DNA from: Edaphochlamys debaryana
Taxonomy: Eukaryota; Chlorophyta; Chlorophyceae; Chlamydomonadales
Direction of reading: 5' to 3'
DNA length: 64,000 nucleotides
Assembly: GCA_016858145.1 (NCBI GenBank)
Contig: JAEHOE010000040.1
Coordinates: 849,763-913,762 of the forward strand
Below are positions 48,601 to 57,566 of this stretch, piece after piece (the stretch's first letter is position 1; each line of letters starts with the position of its first letter). A model generated the notes under the pieces. That model ran no database searches. It saw only the letters and a list, made by a program, of their open reading frames with translations, and was not told the DNA's origin. Position numbers and translations under genes: made by a program.

Positions 48601-51104
48601 GTCTGCCCTTGTTCGCCCAGCTGCAGGGGTCGCTGGGCGTCGCCTGCATGCGGCGTGAGCGGTAGAGCGCGCTCCAAGCTAGCGCGCCCGCAGCTTGGAG
48701 TAGCAGAGGCAGCTTGACCGTCTGGCCTTGACGAGACCAAGCGACATGGTCCGTTCAGGGCCTGCTTGGCGTCGCTGTCAAGGGCGGACAAGCTGGTGGT
48801 GCACAGCCACTGGGGGGGGGGCGGTGCAAGGGGCTGCGGAAGCCGGCGGGTGGCCGGACTCGAAGCCCAGCCGCGCCGTGGTACACGGCAGCTTGTGCAG
48901 GGGTCCGGGGCGCCACGGCATGCGGTAGAGGTGTGTCCAGCACGGGGGCCTTGCAGCGGAGGGAGCTTGCGTTGCTGCAGGGGTGTGCGCTCCCTCGGAA
49001 GAGGCCTCAGAGCGTGAGCTTGGGGCCGCTCATGCAGGGTTCTGTCGCTGTGGCGTTGCGTTGCTGCACTGTACTGGCCATGTGCTGCTGTGCACGGCGT
49101 CTCTAGACGCCTGTATGCTGCCGGGCTGCTCCTCGTGTGGCCTTCTGGAATGGCGGAGGCTGCCTGCTGCAAGGGCGACGCCGTGGACAGGCGTGAGGAT
49201 TGCGGGGCTGGTAGCGGGCCTCTGGCCTGGCGCAGCCATGGTTGTCAGGGCGGCGGGGGCGAGGTGGGGGTAGGCGCGGCTGCGGCCTGCTGCCGTCTGT
49301 CTGCTGCCCTGGCAGAGGGGAAACTCGGGCCGGGTGCAGGGGCGCGTTGCGCGTGGCGGGGCGGTCCGGCGGCCCCGTGTGTTCGCCTCGGGGTCCCTGT
49401 CTTGCCCTCCTTCCCGTCCGCGTGCGGGGGCCAGGCGCCGTGCACTGATCGTCACTCGTGTGAGGTCCATGCCACGGGAGCGGGCGTGCACGGGAAGGGC
49501 ACTTGTCCTGCTGGCCTGAGCGGCGGCCGAGTCCCGCAAGGGCCCGGCGGCACGCCTACACGACCGCGATCATGTCGATGCGCAGTCTGGGGCTTCCATA
49601 TCAGCACACCTAATCAACACCCGGTCATAGAGTATAGCTCTACTTGCTTGTTCTCCTTTCCTATCGCGCCTCTGCGACTCACCAAGTTTCGCGACCTCGC
49701 CCGCCTCCCACATTTCAGCTCGGTGGATGCATTAACTGATGCTGCACTTTGGTTCAAGCATACTCGGTCTACAGCATAGCGCTCGCTGTGACGGCTCACA
49801 AAAGAAGAAGAGGCTCCTGAAGCGAATCGCGCCATCGCAACGACATACCCGCGACGTCTGTTCGACTGCTTTCCAGAATAGCTGAACCATCCGGCTACTA
49901 CTCTGCAGCTCGACACTGGCGCTCGCGCTCGCCAAGCGGCCTTGATCGGCATTCTCGCGGGAGCAACCGGAGCACAGCGCGCGGCTGCAGCAAGCAGCAG
50001 TCTGGACGGGGTTGTGATCTCTTTGCGAGGGATTGCATAAGGTCTGGCAAGAGACCGCGCTTCTGGGTCCGACGAGGTCCATCCATCGATGCGTTGGGGG
50101 CATGCCGCCCAAAGCCCCCCAGGCCTTGCCCCTTGAGCTTTCTGGGCGCTGCATCGCGGCAGCAAGCTTTCATGGGGGTTCTGGTCCAGGTGGTTCCGTC
50201 TCGAAGGGCAGGAGCACGCGCAGCTGCGTGGGGGTCCGGCGCTCAGCGGCGGGAGGCACTCATTGGAGGCGGCTGCGGCCATGGCGGGGCCACACCTCGG
50301 GCTACACGCTGGGGCGCCGCGGCCGCGGCCCCGTGAGGAGGCTCGTGCTCTGGTCCCACGGACGGCTCTGGTAGCACGCCCAGCTCAAGGGCTCAAGTGT
50401 CTGCCCTTGTTCGCCCAGCTGCAGGGGTCGCTGGGCGTCGCCTGCATGCGGCGTGAGCGGTAGAGCGCGCTCCAAGCTAGCGCGCCCGCAGCTTGGAGTA
50501 GCAGAGGCAGCTTGACCGTCTGGCCTTGACGAGACCAAGCGACATGGTCCGTTCAGGGCCTGCTTGGCGTCGCTGTCAAGGGCGGACAAGCTGGTGGTGC
50601 ACAGCCACTGGGGGGGGGGCGGTGCAAGGGGCTGCGGAAGCCGGCGGGTGGCCGGACTCGAAGCCCAGCCGCGCCGTGGTACACGGCAGCTTGTGCAGGG
50701 GTCCGGGGCGCCACGGCATGCGGTAGAGGTGTGTCCAGCACGGGGGCCTTGCAGCGGAGGGAGCTTGCGTTGCTGCAGGGGTGTGCGCTCCCTCGGAAGA
50801 GGCCTCAGAGCGTGAGCTTGGGGCCGCTCATGCAGGGTTCTGTCGCTGTGGCGTTGCGTTGCTGCACTGTACTGGCCATGTGCTGCTGTGCACGGCGTCT
50901 CTAGACGCCTGTATGCTGCCGGGCTGCTCCTCGTGTGGCCTTCTGGAATGGCGGAGGCTGCCTGCTGCAAGGGCGACGCCGTGGACAGGCGTGAGGATTG
51001 CGGGGCTGGTAGCGGGCCTCTGGCCTGGCGCACCCATGGTTGTCAGGGCGGCGGGGGCGAGGTGGGGGTAGGCGCGGCTGCGGCCTGCTGCCGTCTGTCT
51101 GCTG
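45629..51104 (+). repeat. 1.8-kb tandem satellite, block 1 (about three units)
   Basis: The anchor ctgtctgctg occurs at 45706, 47499, 49297 and 51095, giving unit lengths of 1793, 1798 and 1798 bp. Units are nearly identical. The left edge is abrupt near 45629. Open frames of up to 229 aa on plus and 222 aa on minus recur in each unit, but they have no recognisable domain and I do not call them genes. Each unit holds a perfect 9-bp inverted repeat with an 11-nt loop. Confidence 0.95.
51095..51104. repeat. 10-bp target-site duplication, left copy
   Basis: ctgtctgctg immediately precedes the LINE. The same 10 bp follow the LINE at 57567-57576, after which the satellite unit resumes exactly where it stopped. 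Confidence 0.85.
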
Positions 51105-51196
51105 TCTGTCTGTCTGGTGCTGTCGCTCACACAGACACAGACACGACACGATGGGCGTGCCCCGCCTCCTAGCTAGGTAGAGCGCAACCGACCGAC

Positions 51197-52948
51197 ATGT
51201 CGGCGGCCGCGGCCCGGTCCGCGTGGGCCAGAGGCCCAGCTCCGCTCAAAGTAGAGTACTCGCTGACCACCCCCTTGAACCGCGAGCGACGCACTCGCGC
51301 GAACCTGACCGGCCACATCAATGGCTTCTCCGCAGCAGAACTCGGAAAGAAAGATACCCTGGACCTAGTGAAACTGGCAATTAGCGACATCACGGATGAG
51401 CTCAAGAACGCTGGCCGGAAGGCCGTTCAGCAATTCGGCGGCATCCGATTCACGGACCTTAGCACAGCGGACCCCGACGCCCCAGCCGCCTGCCTGGCCA
51501 CCATCACGCTGGCCCTGAGCGATGCTGGGCAGGCGAAGCTCAAGAGCATGCTGGCCGCGGTGGCCGACTACGCCGGCGACAGCGTGTTCCAAACCCCCGC
51601 CATCCTCTCTGGCCCCCCCACCGCCCCCTCCTACATCCCCGAGGTGGACTGGACGGTGGAGTGGACCGAGGACCTCATCGCCATCGACTCCTACGGCTGG
51701 CCGACCGAGTTCGGTGAACTGAACGTGCGAGAGGTGACCCGCTTCACCCTGGGCTCCCTCCCTGCGCGCGTGGCAACGCACGTGGACGGCTGCTCGGCCC
51801 TGGAGTCGGGAGACCGCTGCATCCTGTACTTCCCGGCGGGCACGAAGCTCCCGGGAAACCTGAACGAGCCCCCTCCGGCCTCGGGCCGGAAAGAGCGGGA
51901 GGACTGGACCAAGTACCTGGACGGGTCGAAGACCAACGACCCCACCTTCACGCTGCGGTGCCGCCCGCTGCACTGGGGCAACTACGACCGCGCCTTCCGC
52001 AATGGCGCCCTCAAGCACGAGGCGTACAGCAACAGCAAGCAGCGGCACCAGCCGCCGGAGTCGGAGGACGCCGAGGACCCGTACATCGGCCCCTGGGCGG
52101 ATGACGTGGACGCGGCTGAGGCTGAGGCGGCAGCCGCAGCGGCCGCCGCCGCCGCAGCAGCAGCAGCAGGAGCGGCCGTACAGGAGGAGGAGGCGGAGGG
52201 CTCGGGGGAGACCGGGGGCGGCGGCGCACCAGCGGCCAGCACCGAGACTGTGGGGGTGGCGGCTGAGGAGCAGGAGGCGGACTCCACCGCTGCCGTGGAG
52301 TCGCACCCCGAGGGCACCGACAGCGAGGGCGGCGAGAGGGCGGCGGAAGGGGGCGAGGGACTGGAGGCGGACGAGGCGGACCCAGCCGCCCACGAGGAGC
52401 CAGCGGGAGCCGACGGGCAGGCGGACTTGGGCTGCGCGCCCAACGCCGCGGCTGGGGCGGGAGACGACGGCCAGCTGCCGCCGGGCCTGCTGCGTGCCGC
52501 CGCCGCCGTGGACCCGGAGGGCGACGACGAGCAGATCACGGCGCTGGCGGCCCTAGCGCTACCCCAGCGGGGCGGAGCGGGCAGGGGCCGCGGCCCTGCA
52601 CGGGGCGGGGCCACAGGCCGCCTCAGCGGCAAGAACGGCAGGGGCGGCGGCAGCACCGGCTCGAGCCCCCCTGGGAAAAAGACGAGGGTGCCGCTGCCCT
52701 CGGAGACGGAACCTGGACGACGCTGGTGGAGGCCACGCCATCCCGGCGCGCCGCTCCCTCGCTGCCAGCTGGGCGGAGGTGGCTTCGGGCGACCTCATCT
52801 AAATGCCCGGGCGCCGCCCTCGGGAGCGAGCGGGACTCCCACCGCTCAGGGTCGCAACCCACAACGTACGAGGCATCTTGGGGGGTGGAAACCGTCAGCT
52901 GGATCGCCTTACCGCCCTCATGCAGCAGTGGGCGAGGCAGCGGCTTGA
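51197..52948 (+). CDS. LINE ORF1 protein, 583 aa
   Basis: Starts MSAAAARSAWARGP after a 92-nt leader. Residues 1-290 are compositionally normal and probably globular (NLTGHINGFSAAELGKKD, FTDLSTADPDAP, WTVEWTEDLIAIDSYGWP, RCRPLHWGNYDRAFRNG). From about 295 it becomes Ala/Glu/Gly-rich and acidic. Around 455-500 it is Gly/Arg/Lys-rich (GRGPARGG, GKNGRGGG, PPGKKTR), which could bind nucleic acid. No CCHC knuckle or RRM is obvious by eye. By position this is the RNA-binding partner of ORF2 in an L1-like element. Its last 146 nt overlap ORF2 in another frame. Confidence 0.85.
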   Translation: MSAAAARSAWARGPAPLKVEYSLTTPLNRERRTRANLTGHINGFSAAELGKKDTLDLVKLAISDITDELKNAGRKAVQQFGGIRFTDLSTADPDAPAACLATITLALSDAGQAKLKSMLAAVADYAGDSVFQTPAILSGPPTAPSYIPEVDWTVEWTEDLIAIDSYGWPTEFGELNVREVTRFTLGSLPARVATHVDGCSALESGDRCILYFPAGTKLPGNLNEPPPASGRKEREDWTKYLDGSKTNDPTFTLRCRPLHWGNYDRAFRNGALKHEAYSNSKQRHQPPESEDAEDPYIGPWADDVDAAEAEAAAAAAAAAAAAAAGAAVQEEEAEGSGETGGGGAPAASTETVGVAAEEQEADSTAAVESHPEGTDSEGGERAAEGGEGLEADEADPAAHEEPAGADGQADLGCAPNAAAGAGDDGQLPPGLLRAAAAVDPEGDDEQITALAALALPQRGGAGRGRGPARGGATGRLSGKNGRGGGSTGSSPPGKKTRVPLPSETEPGRRWWRPRHPGAPLPRCQLGGGGFGRPHLNARAPPSGASGTPTAQGRNPQRTRHLGGWKPSAGSPYRPHAAVGEAAA

Positions 52949-55900
52949 CGTAGTATGTTTACAAGAGACTAAGCTCCCAGCAGCGCAGACCAACTGGGTG
53001 CAGACCCAGATGAGCGTCATTGCAGCCCAGCTCCACGTGGGCGACTGGCAATCCTTTTGGTCGCCGGCAGGCCAGGGGCCACGGGGCGGCCCAGCCGGCG
53101 GCGTCGCCATCCTGATACGTAAAGCCTTGATAACTGGAGGAGCTCTACAAGTGCCTGTGGCTCCTTCAACGACCGACACAGAGGGCCGACTTGTGCAGCT
53201 GCCAGTACGATGGGGTGGCCACAGCTTCACGCTGACCTGCGCCTACCTTCCTTCCGCCAACCCTTCAGCTCAACGTTGCTTTATTGAGACTGTCCTCGGC
53301 CCCAGTCTGTCAGCCACGAGCACCCACCTCCTAGCAGCCGACTTCAACTTCGTCCCCAACCCCGCCCTGGACAGCATCTCGGCGCATGGGCGCCCCGACG
53401 ATGCCGCCACCACAGCAACTTTCTCCACCTTCTGCCCAGGCCTCGTTGACGTCTATCGTGCCCTTCACCCCGAGCAGCGCGCATACACGTTCACCAACGG
53501 CGCCAGCGCCGCCCGCCTCGACCGCCTTCTCGCCTCCAGTCCCCTGGCGGCCCACGTGCCCACCTGCCGCGTGGAGTCAGGCCGCCCCTCTGACCACCGG
53601 CTGGTTTCCATCTACATCAACCCCCTTGATACGGCACGGCCCCCCGGGCGGGGCCTCCCAAGAGCCCGCCTCCACTTCTTGGATCACCCCGACCTGCGAG
53701 ACCAGTTTGGCGACTGGCTCATACAAGCGAGTGCCGCACGCCCAACCACGCCCGCCGAGTGCCTGCAGTGGTGGACCCGCTTCAAGCGCTCCCTCCTCAT
53801 CAGCTGCAACCGACTCAACCGTATGGCCCGCCAGCGCCGCCTGCAGGCAACTGCAGAAGCAGAGGCGGCTGCCCAAGCAAAAGCCGCAGCATTTGCAGCC
53901 GTAGCAGCGGGCGACCTCAGCGCCGCGTCAGCAGCGGCCGCCGCGCGCGCAGCTGCCGCCGCCGCCAGCCTCCGCGCCGCAGCACCATGGGCCCGCCGCG
54001 CACGTCAAGCCTGGCTCCGGACTGGGGAGCGCCCCTGCCCAGCCATCACACGACTAATCCGCCCCGTCTCAGGTGGCTGCGTCATACGACAGCTTCAGCG
54101 CCCTGACGGGTCCCAGGCAACCAATCCCGAAGAGTTACCTGAGGTGATGGCAGAGTTCTGGAGCAGAGTCAGCACAGCCGCAGCTGCCGACCCAGAAGCC
54201 CGCGCACAGGTCTTACACGCCCTACGTGCAGCCGGCAACCGCTGCCCGCCGAGCCGTGTAGCCGTGATGGGGGCAGCGGAGGTTCTGGCAAAGGAGGTAG
54301 CCACAGCTATTGCCGGCGCCCGGCCCGGAACTGCCCCCGGCGCAGATGGCATCCCCATGGATCTCTACAAGGCGTACGCAGCACAGCTAACCCCTATCCT
54401 CGTTGACGTCTTCACCGCCATTGGGACCACCGAGTCGACCCCAGCAGGCTTTCTGGACGCAGTGATCTCGTGCTTTCACAAGGGCGGGGACCCAGCTGTC
54501 GCCGCCATGTACCGCCCAATCGCCCTCCTGGACACGGACTACCGCCTCCTTGCCCGCGTCCTCGCCCGCCGCCTCCTCCCCGCCTTCGTGGAGGCCATTG
54601 ACAACGAGCAGACCGCCTTCCTCACCCTTCGCCTCATCTCCGACAACATCCTCCTCATGCAGCTGCTCGCTAAGTCCTTGCGCAAATCAGGCGAGTCGGG
54701 CCTCATAGCCTTCCTCGACTTCCACAAAGCGTACGACACCGTGGACAGACCGTTCCTCCTCGCCTGCCTGGATGCTCTGGGGGTTGGCGATGGCTTTCTT
54801 AGATGGGTCAGACTGATCTACACGGGCACCAGATCGGCTGCCTTGGTCAACGGTCAGCTTTCCAGCTATAAGGCAGTTACAGCTGGGGTACGACAGGGCT
54901 GCCCGCTGGCCCCCCTTCTCTACCTGGCCCCCGGACAAGCCCTGCTCTCCTTCCTCAAGCGACTTGAACTGGGGTTTGCCCTAGCCAACACGCGCCTCAC
55001 AGCCAGCCAGTATGCAGATGACTACGGACAGATCCTGCGATCCACCGCCCTCGTCTCCGCCCTGATGAGCGCCATGGACACCTTCGCAGCAGCGTCAGGC
55101 CAACGCCTCAACGTGGGAAAGTGCGAGCTCCTCCGCATCGGCACGCCGCCGCCCCCGGCCCTCCAGCAGCATCCCCCCCCCGGACCCCAGGCTGCGGAGC
55201 AGGTTGCCGGCCTCCACCTCGCCGCCTCTGCACGCACCCTTGGCGTCACGTTCTCCACACAACCAACGGCGGCCACTCCCCTCCCTCCCCCCCTGCTGGA
55301 CAAGTTCCTCAGCCGCCTGACTCTGATCGCGAGGATGGGCCTCTCAGCCTTCGGCGTTGCCTCATGCCTGTCCGCCTACGGCCTGGGCACCCTCCTCTAC
55401 CACTGCCAGCACAACGGCCTACCCCCTCGTACGGCGACAGAGCACCTAGTGGGCACGGTGGCGGCCCTGACCGACCGCAACATGACGCCTGCTCGATACA
55501 GGGACAACCCCAACGCACTGCCCGCAGGAGCACCCACGAGCTGCATGTACCTCTCCCCGGCAGTTGGCGGCTTTGGCCTGCTCCCCCTCGTCGAGCACAC
55601 TGGCGCCAGGCACGCGAGTGCGGCAGTCCGTGGCATTCTGGGCGCCTGCGGCCTCCTCCGCTACCGCCCGCCGTGGACCGCGCCGCTCGTCTCCCTGCTC
55701 CGCTCAACCCACCCAGCAGCACACCCGCTCTGCCTCCTGACAATGCGGCGCCCGACCTCGTCGATCGGTCTCCGCATCTTGGGGGCCACAGTCCCACGCG
55801 CAACCTCACCAGCACTGGTGCGCGTGGCAGGCGCGCTAGCGCTGCTGCCCCGGGCCCAAGTGATTGCTCCCATGCCAGCCGGAGCCTGGGTCTACAATGC

Positions 55901-57056
55901 ACCGCTTTGGGGCAACCCAGCCCTGCCCGCGGGGAACATCGACAACAACGCCCCAAGCTGGGGCCTCGAAGGCGAGTTCACAGATCTGTTCGCGGTTCCG
56001 GGACTGCGGACAGTAGGCACGGCAGTCCGCTGCCTAGATGAGCTTGAGCGCATCCGAGGGATGCACGGGCTGGAGGGCAGCATAGGCCGGGCTCTCGCAC
56101 GGGCGAGGGCCCAGATCAACAGGTCATATACCGAAAGGGTAGTACAGAGTATTTTGGGCACGCAGGTGGGAGCGCTCCCGCAAGCACTCCGCAATGGACT
56201 AGACATGGGACAGCGCCTGGGCGCGCTTATTAGCCGGCTCCCGGCCGGGTGGGCCGAAGCAGCACGGGGGGTGGACGATCAGGCGGCCGCCCCAGGGGAA
56301 GAAGAGGCTTGGGCGAACATTGCCAGGGGCATAGGCTGGGAGGACGTCAGCTTGGCAAAGATGACAGTTAGCCTGGCCACGCACTTGCTATTGGGACCGG
56401 CTCGGGTTAAGCTAGCACGGAAGCATGCACTTTACATTCAGGAGGCGTACGGCACAGACACGGCATCAGCAGAAGCAGTGGCAAGTCTGAAAGCGGTTTG
56501 GCCGAGGTTGTGGGGCATTAAGTGGGATCCGGGCAATAAAGAGCCCTTGTGGAGGCTGGCGATGGATGGCTTCCCGGGATTTGGCATGCACCGGAGCCAG
56601 TTAGGAACTGAGAACGTGGCGAGGTGTCCGTGTGGGCGTGCCATGGAGCAAGGCGATCGGCTCCACCATTTCTGGTATTGTCCAGCCGCTGTGGCTGTTC
56701 GTATGCGCCTCAGTCATGGTATTGGCAGGGCGGTGAAACGACACGAGGTGTGGCTTGCTGTGCCCCCAGAGGGCACCGGGATTCATGCGCGAGTGTGGGA
56801 CGTGGTGTGTCTGGCCGCGATATGCGCGATGGACCGGGCCAGAAGGTACAAGTATGCGCACAGGGACGCTCAGGACCACTCCTTGATGATGGCACAGGCT
56901 TTAGCAGTAGCACGAGGCGAGTTTGAGGGCCGTTTGCAGTGTTTTGCGGAGGTTGGGCTCACGCACAGGGGCTGGGATGAGGTCCCAACCGACCACCCTT
57001 TCCTAGCGGCCAGGGCGGACGGATCAGTGCAGTATGCAGGCCCGGACGCCCCTTGA
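52803..57056 (+). CDS. LINE ORF2: AP-type endonuclease plus reverse transcriptase, 1417 aa
   Basis: APE domain about residues 16-268: VATHNVRG, DVVCLQETKL, GVAILIRKA, LAADFNFVPN and the SDHRLVSI catalytic His. RT domain about 510-760: APGADGIPMDLYKA, YRPIALLDTDYRLLARVLA, the first catalytic Asp in AFLDFHKAYDTVD, GVRQGCPLAPLLY and the YADD box near 737. A long C-terminal region follows, with a zinc knuckle CPCGRAMEQGDRLHHFWYC near 1272. An in-frame TAA at 52800-52802 directly precedes the ATG, so 52803 is the first possible start. All catalytic motifs are intact, so this copy may be active. It nicks target DNA and copies its own RNA (target-primed reverse transcription). Confidence 0.93.
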   Translation: MPGRRPRERAGLPPLRVATHNVRGILGGGNRQLDRLTALMQQWARQRLDVVCLQETKLPAAQTNWVQTQMSVIAAQLHVGDWQSFWSPAGQGPRGGPAGGVAILIRKALITGGALQVPVAPSTTDTEGRLVQLPVRWGGHSFTLTCAYLPSANPSAQRCFIETVLGPSLSATSTHLLAADFNFVPNPALDSISAHGRPDDAATTATFSTFCPGLVDVYRALHPEQRAYTFTNGASAARLDRLLASSPLAAHVPTCRVESGRPSDHRLVSIYINPLDTARPPGRGLPRARLHFLDHPDLRDQFGDWLIQASAARPTTPAECLQWWTRFKRSLLISCNRLNRMARQRRLQATAEAEAAAQAKAAAFAAVAAGDLSAASAAAAARAAAAAASLRAAAPWARRARQAWLRTGERPCPAITRLIRPVSGGCVIRQLQRPDGSQATNPEELPEVMAEFWSRVSTAAAADPEARAQVLHALRAAGNRCPPSRVAVMGAAEVLAKEVATAIAGARPGTAPGADGIPMDLYKAYAAQLTPILVDVFTAIGTTESTPAGFLDAVISCFHKGGDPAVAAMYRPIALLDTDYRLLARVLARRLLPAFVEAIDNEQTAFLTLRLISDNILLMQLLAKSLRKSGESGLIAFLDFHKAYDTVDRPFLLACLDALGVGDGFLRWVRLIYTGTRSAALVNGQLSSYKAVTAGVRQGCPLAPLLYLAPGQALLSFLKRLELGFALANTRLTASQYADDYGQILRSTALVSALMSAMDTFAAASGQRLNVGKCELLRIGTPPPPALQQHPPPGPQAAEQVAGLHLAASARTLGVTFSTQPTAATPLPPPLLDKFLSRLTLIARMGLSAFGVASCLSAYGLGTLLYHCQHNGLPPRTATEHLVGTVAALTDRNMTPARYRDNPNALPAGAPTSCMYLSPAVGGFGLLPLVEHTGARHASAAVRGILGACGLLRYRPPWTAPLVSLLRSTHPAAHPLCLLTMRRPTSSIGLRILGATVPRATSPALVRVAGALALLPRAQVIAPMPAGAWVYNAPLWGNPALPAGNIDNNAPSWGLEGEFTDLFAVPGLRTVGTAVRCLDELERIRGMHGLEGSIGRALARARAQINRSYTERVVQSILGTQVGALPQALRNGLDMGQRLGALISRLPAGWAEAARGVDDQAAAPGEEEAWANIARGIGWEDVSLAKMTVSLATHLLLGPARVKLARKHALYIQEAYGTDTASAEAVASLKAVWPRLWGIKWDPGNKEPLWRLAMDGFPGFGMHRSQLGTENVARCPCGRAMEQGDRLHHFWYCPAAVAVRMRLSHGIGRAVKRHEVWLAVPPEGTGIHARVWDVVCLAAICAMDRARRYKYAHRDAQDHSLMMAQALAVARGEFEGRLQCFAEVGLTHRGWDEVPTDHPFLAARADGSVQYAGPDAP

Positions 57057-57071
57057 TGGAGGCGGGGCACA

Positions 57072-57268
57072 CCCTGCGGCGCATAACAGACGGGAGGGAG
57101 CCGCAGGGGGGGGGGGGGTTCGCCCGGCGGCGCATAACAAACGGGAGGGAGCCGCAGGGCAGGGGCGGGGACCGGGTGAGCTACACGTGGCGTTTGATGG
57201 GATGTGCACCTTGCGGAAAGGGGACATAGTCCTCTGCGGCGCATAACAAACGGGAGGGAGCCGCAGAG
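57072..57268 (+). promoter_or_regulatory. Three repeated stem-loops in the LINE 3' UTR
   Basis: Stems 57072-57080/57100-57108, 57122-57131/57151-57160 and 57232-57240/57260-57268, each with a 19-nt loop of near-identical sequence (gcataacaaacgggaggga). Stem 1 is ccctgcggc/gccgcaggg and stem 3 is ctctgcggc/gccgcagag: a C-G pair replaced by T-A on both sides. Stem 2 is 10 bp with one mismatch. Likely RNA structure used by the element's own RT; that role is inference. Confidence 0.75.
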
Positions 57269-57551
57269 TGGGAGTGAATGTGGGGTCGGGAGAGCCAGGA
57301 TCGAGAGGTGTACGGCCAACAGTGTGAGCACATGATGAACGGTGAACGGTTACTGGTAGGAGGCGCGGCCGAGGAGGGGCCATCGATACACGCTGAGCAT
57401 GGTCATTGCGTGCCAAGGACTAAGGTGGGACCTGAGTGTGGTCAGTGCAAGTTATGACAGGGACTTGCGATCTGGCTTGCAGGGGGCAAGCCCGTGAGGT
57501 GGGTCGCTTGGCCCCAGCGTTCAGCGCTGTGACCCCAGGGGGGTCCTTCAT

Positions 57552-57556
57552 TGTAA
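57552..57556 (+). terminator. TGTAA at the LINE 3' end
   Basis: TGTAA lies 10 nt before the end of the element as defined by the target-site duplication, fitting host-type 3' end processing defining the element terminus. Confidence 0.55.
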
Positions 57557-57566
57557 ACACCGAGGA

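Larger units (their letters stand above)
51105..57566 (+). mobile_element. Complete non-LTR retrotransposon (two-ORF, APE-type LINE), 6462 bp
   Basis: The element interrupts a satellite unit with a 10-bp duplication (ctgtctgctg). Its 5' end has a short tctg repeat and a 92-nt leader; two overlapping ORFs follow; the 3' UTR of 510 nt has three related hairpins and ends 10 nt after a TGTAA signal. There is no poly(A) tail. ORF order (ORF1, then APE endonuclease-RT-zinc knuckle) is that of L1-type elements; green-algal Zepp/L1-like elements are the likely relatives, but clade placement needs a tree. No RNase H domain seen. Confidence 0.9.
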
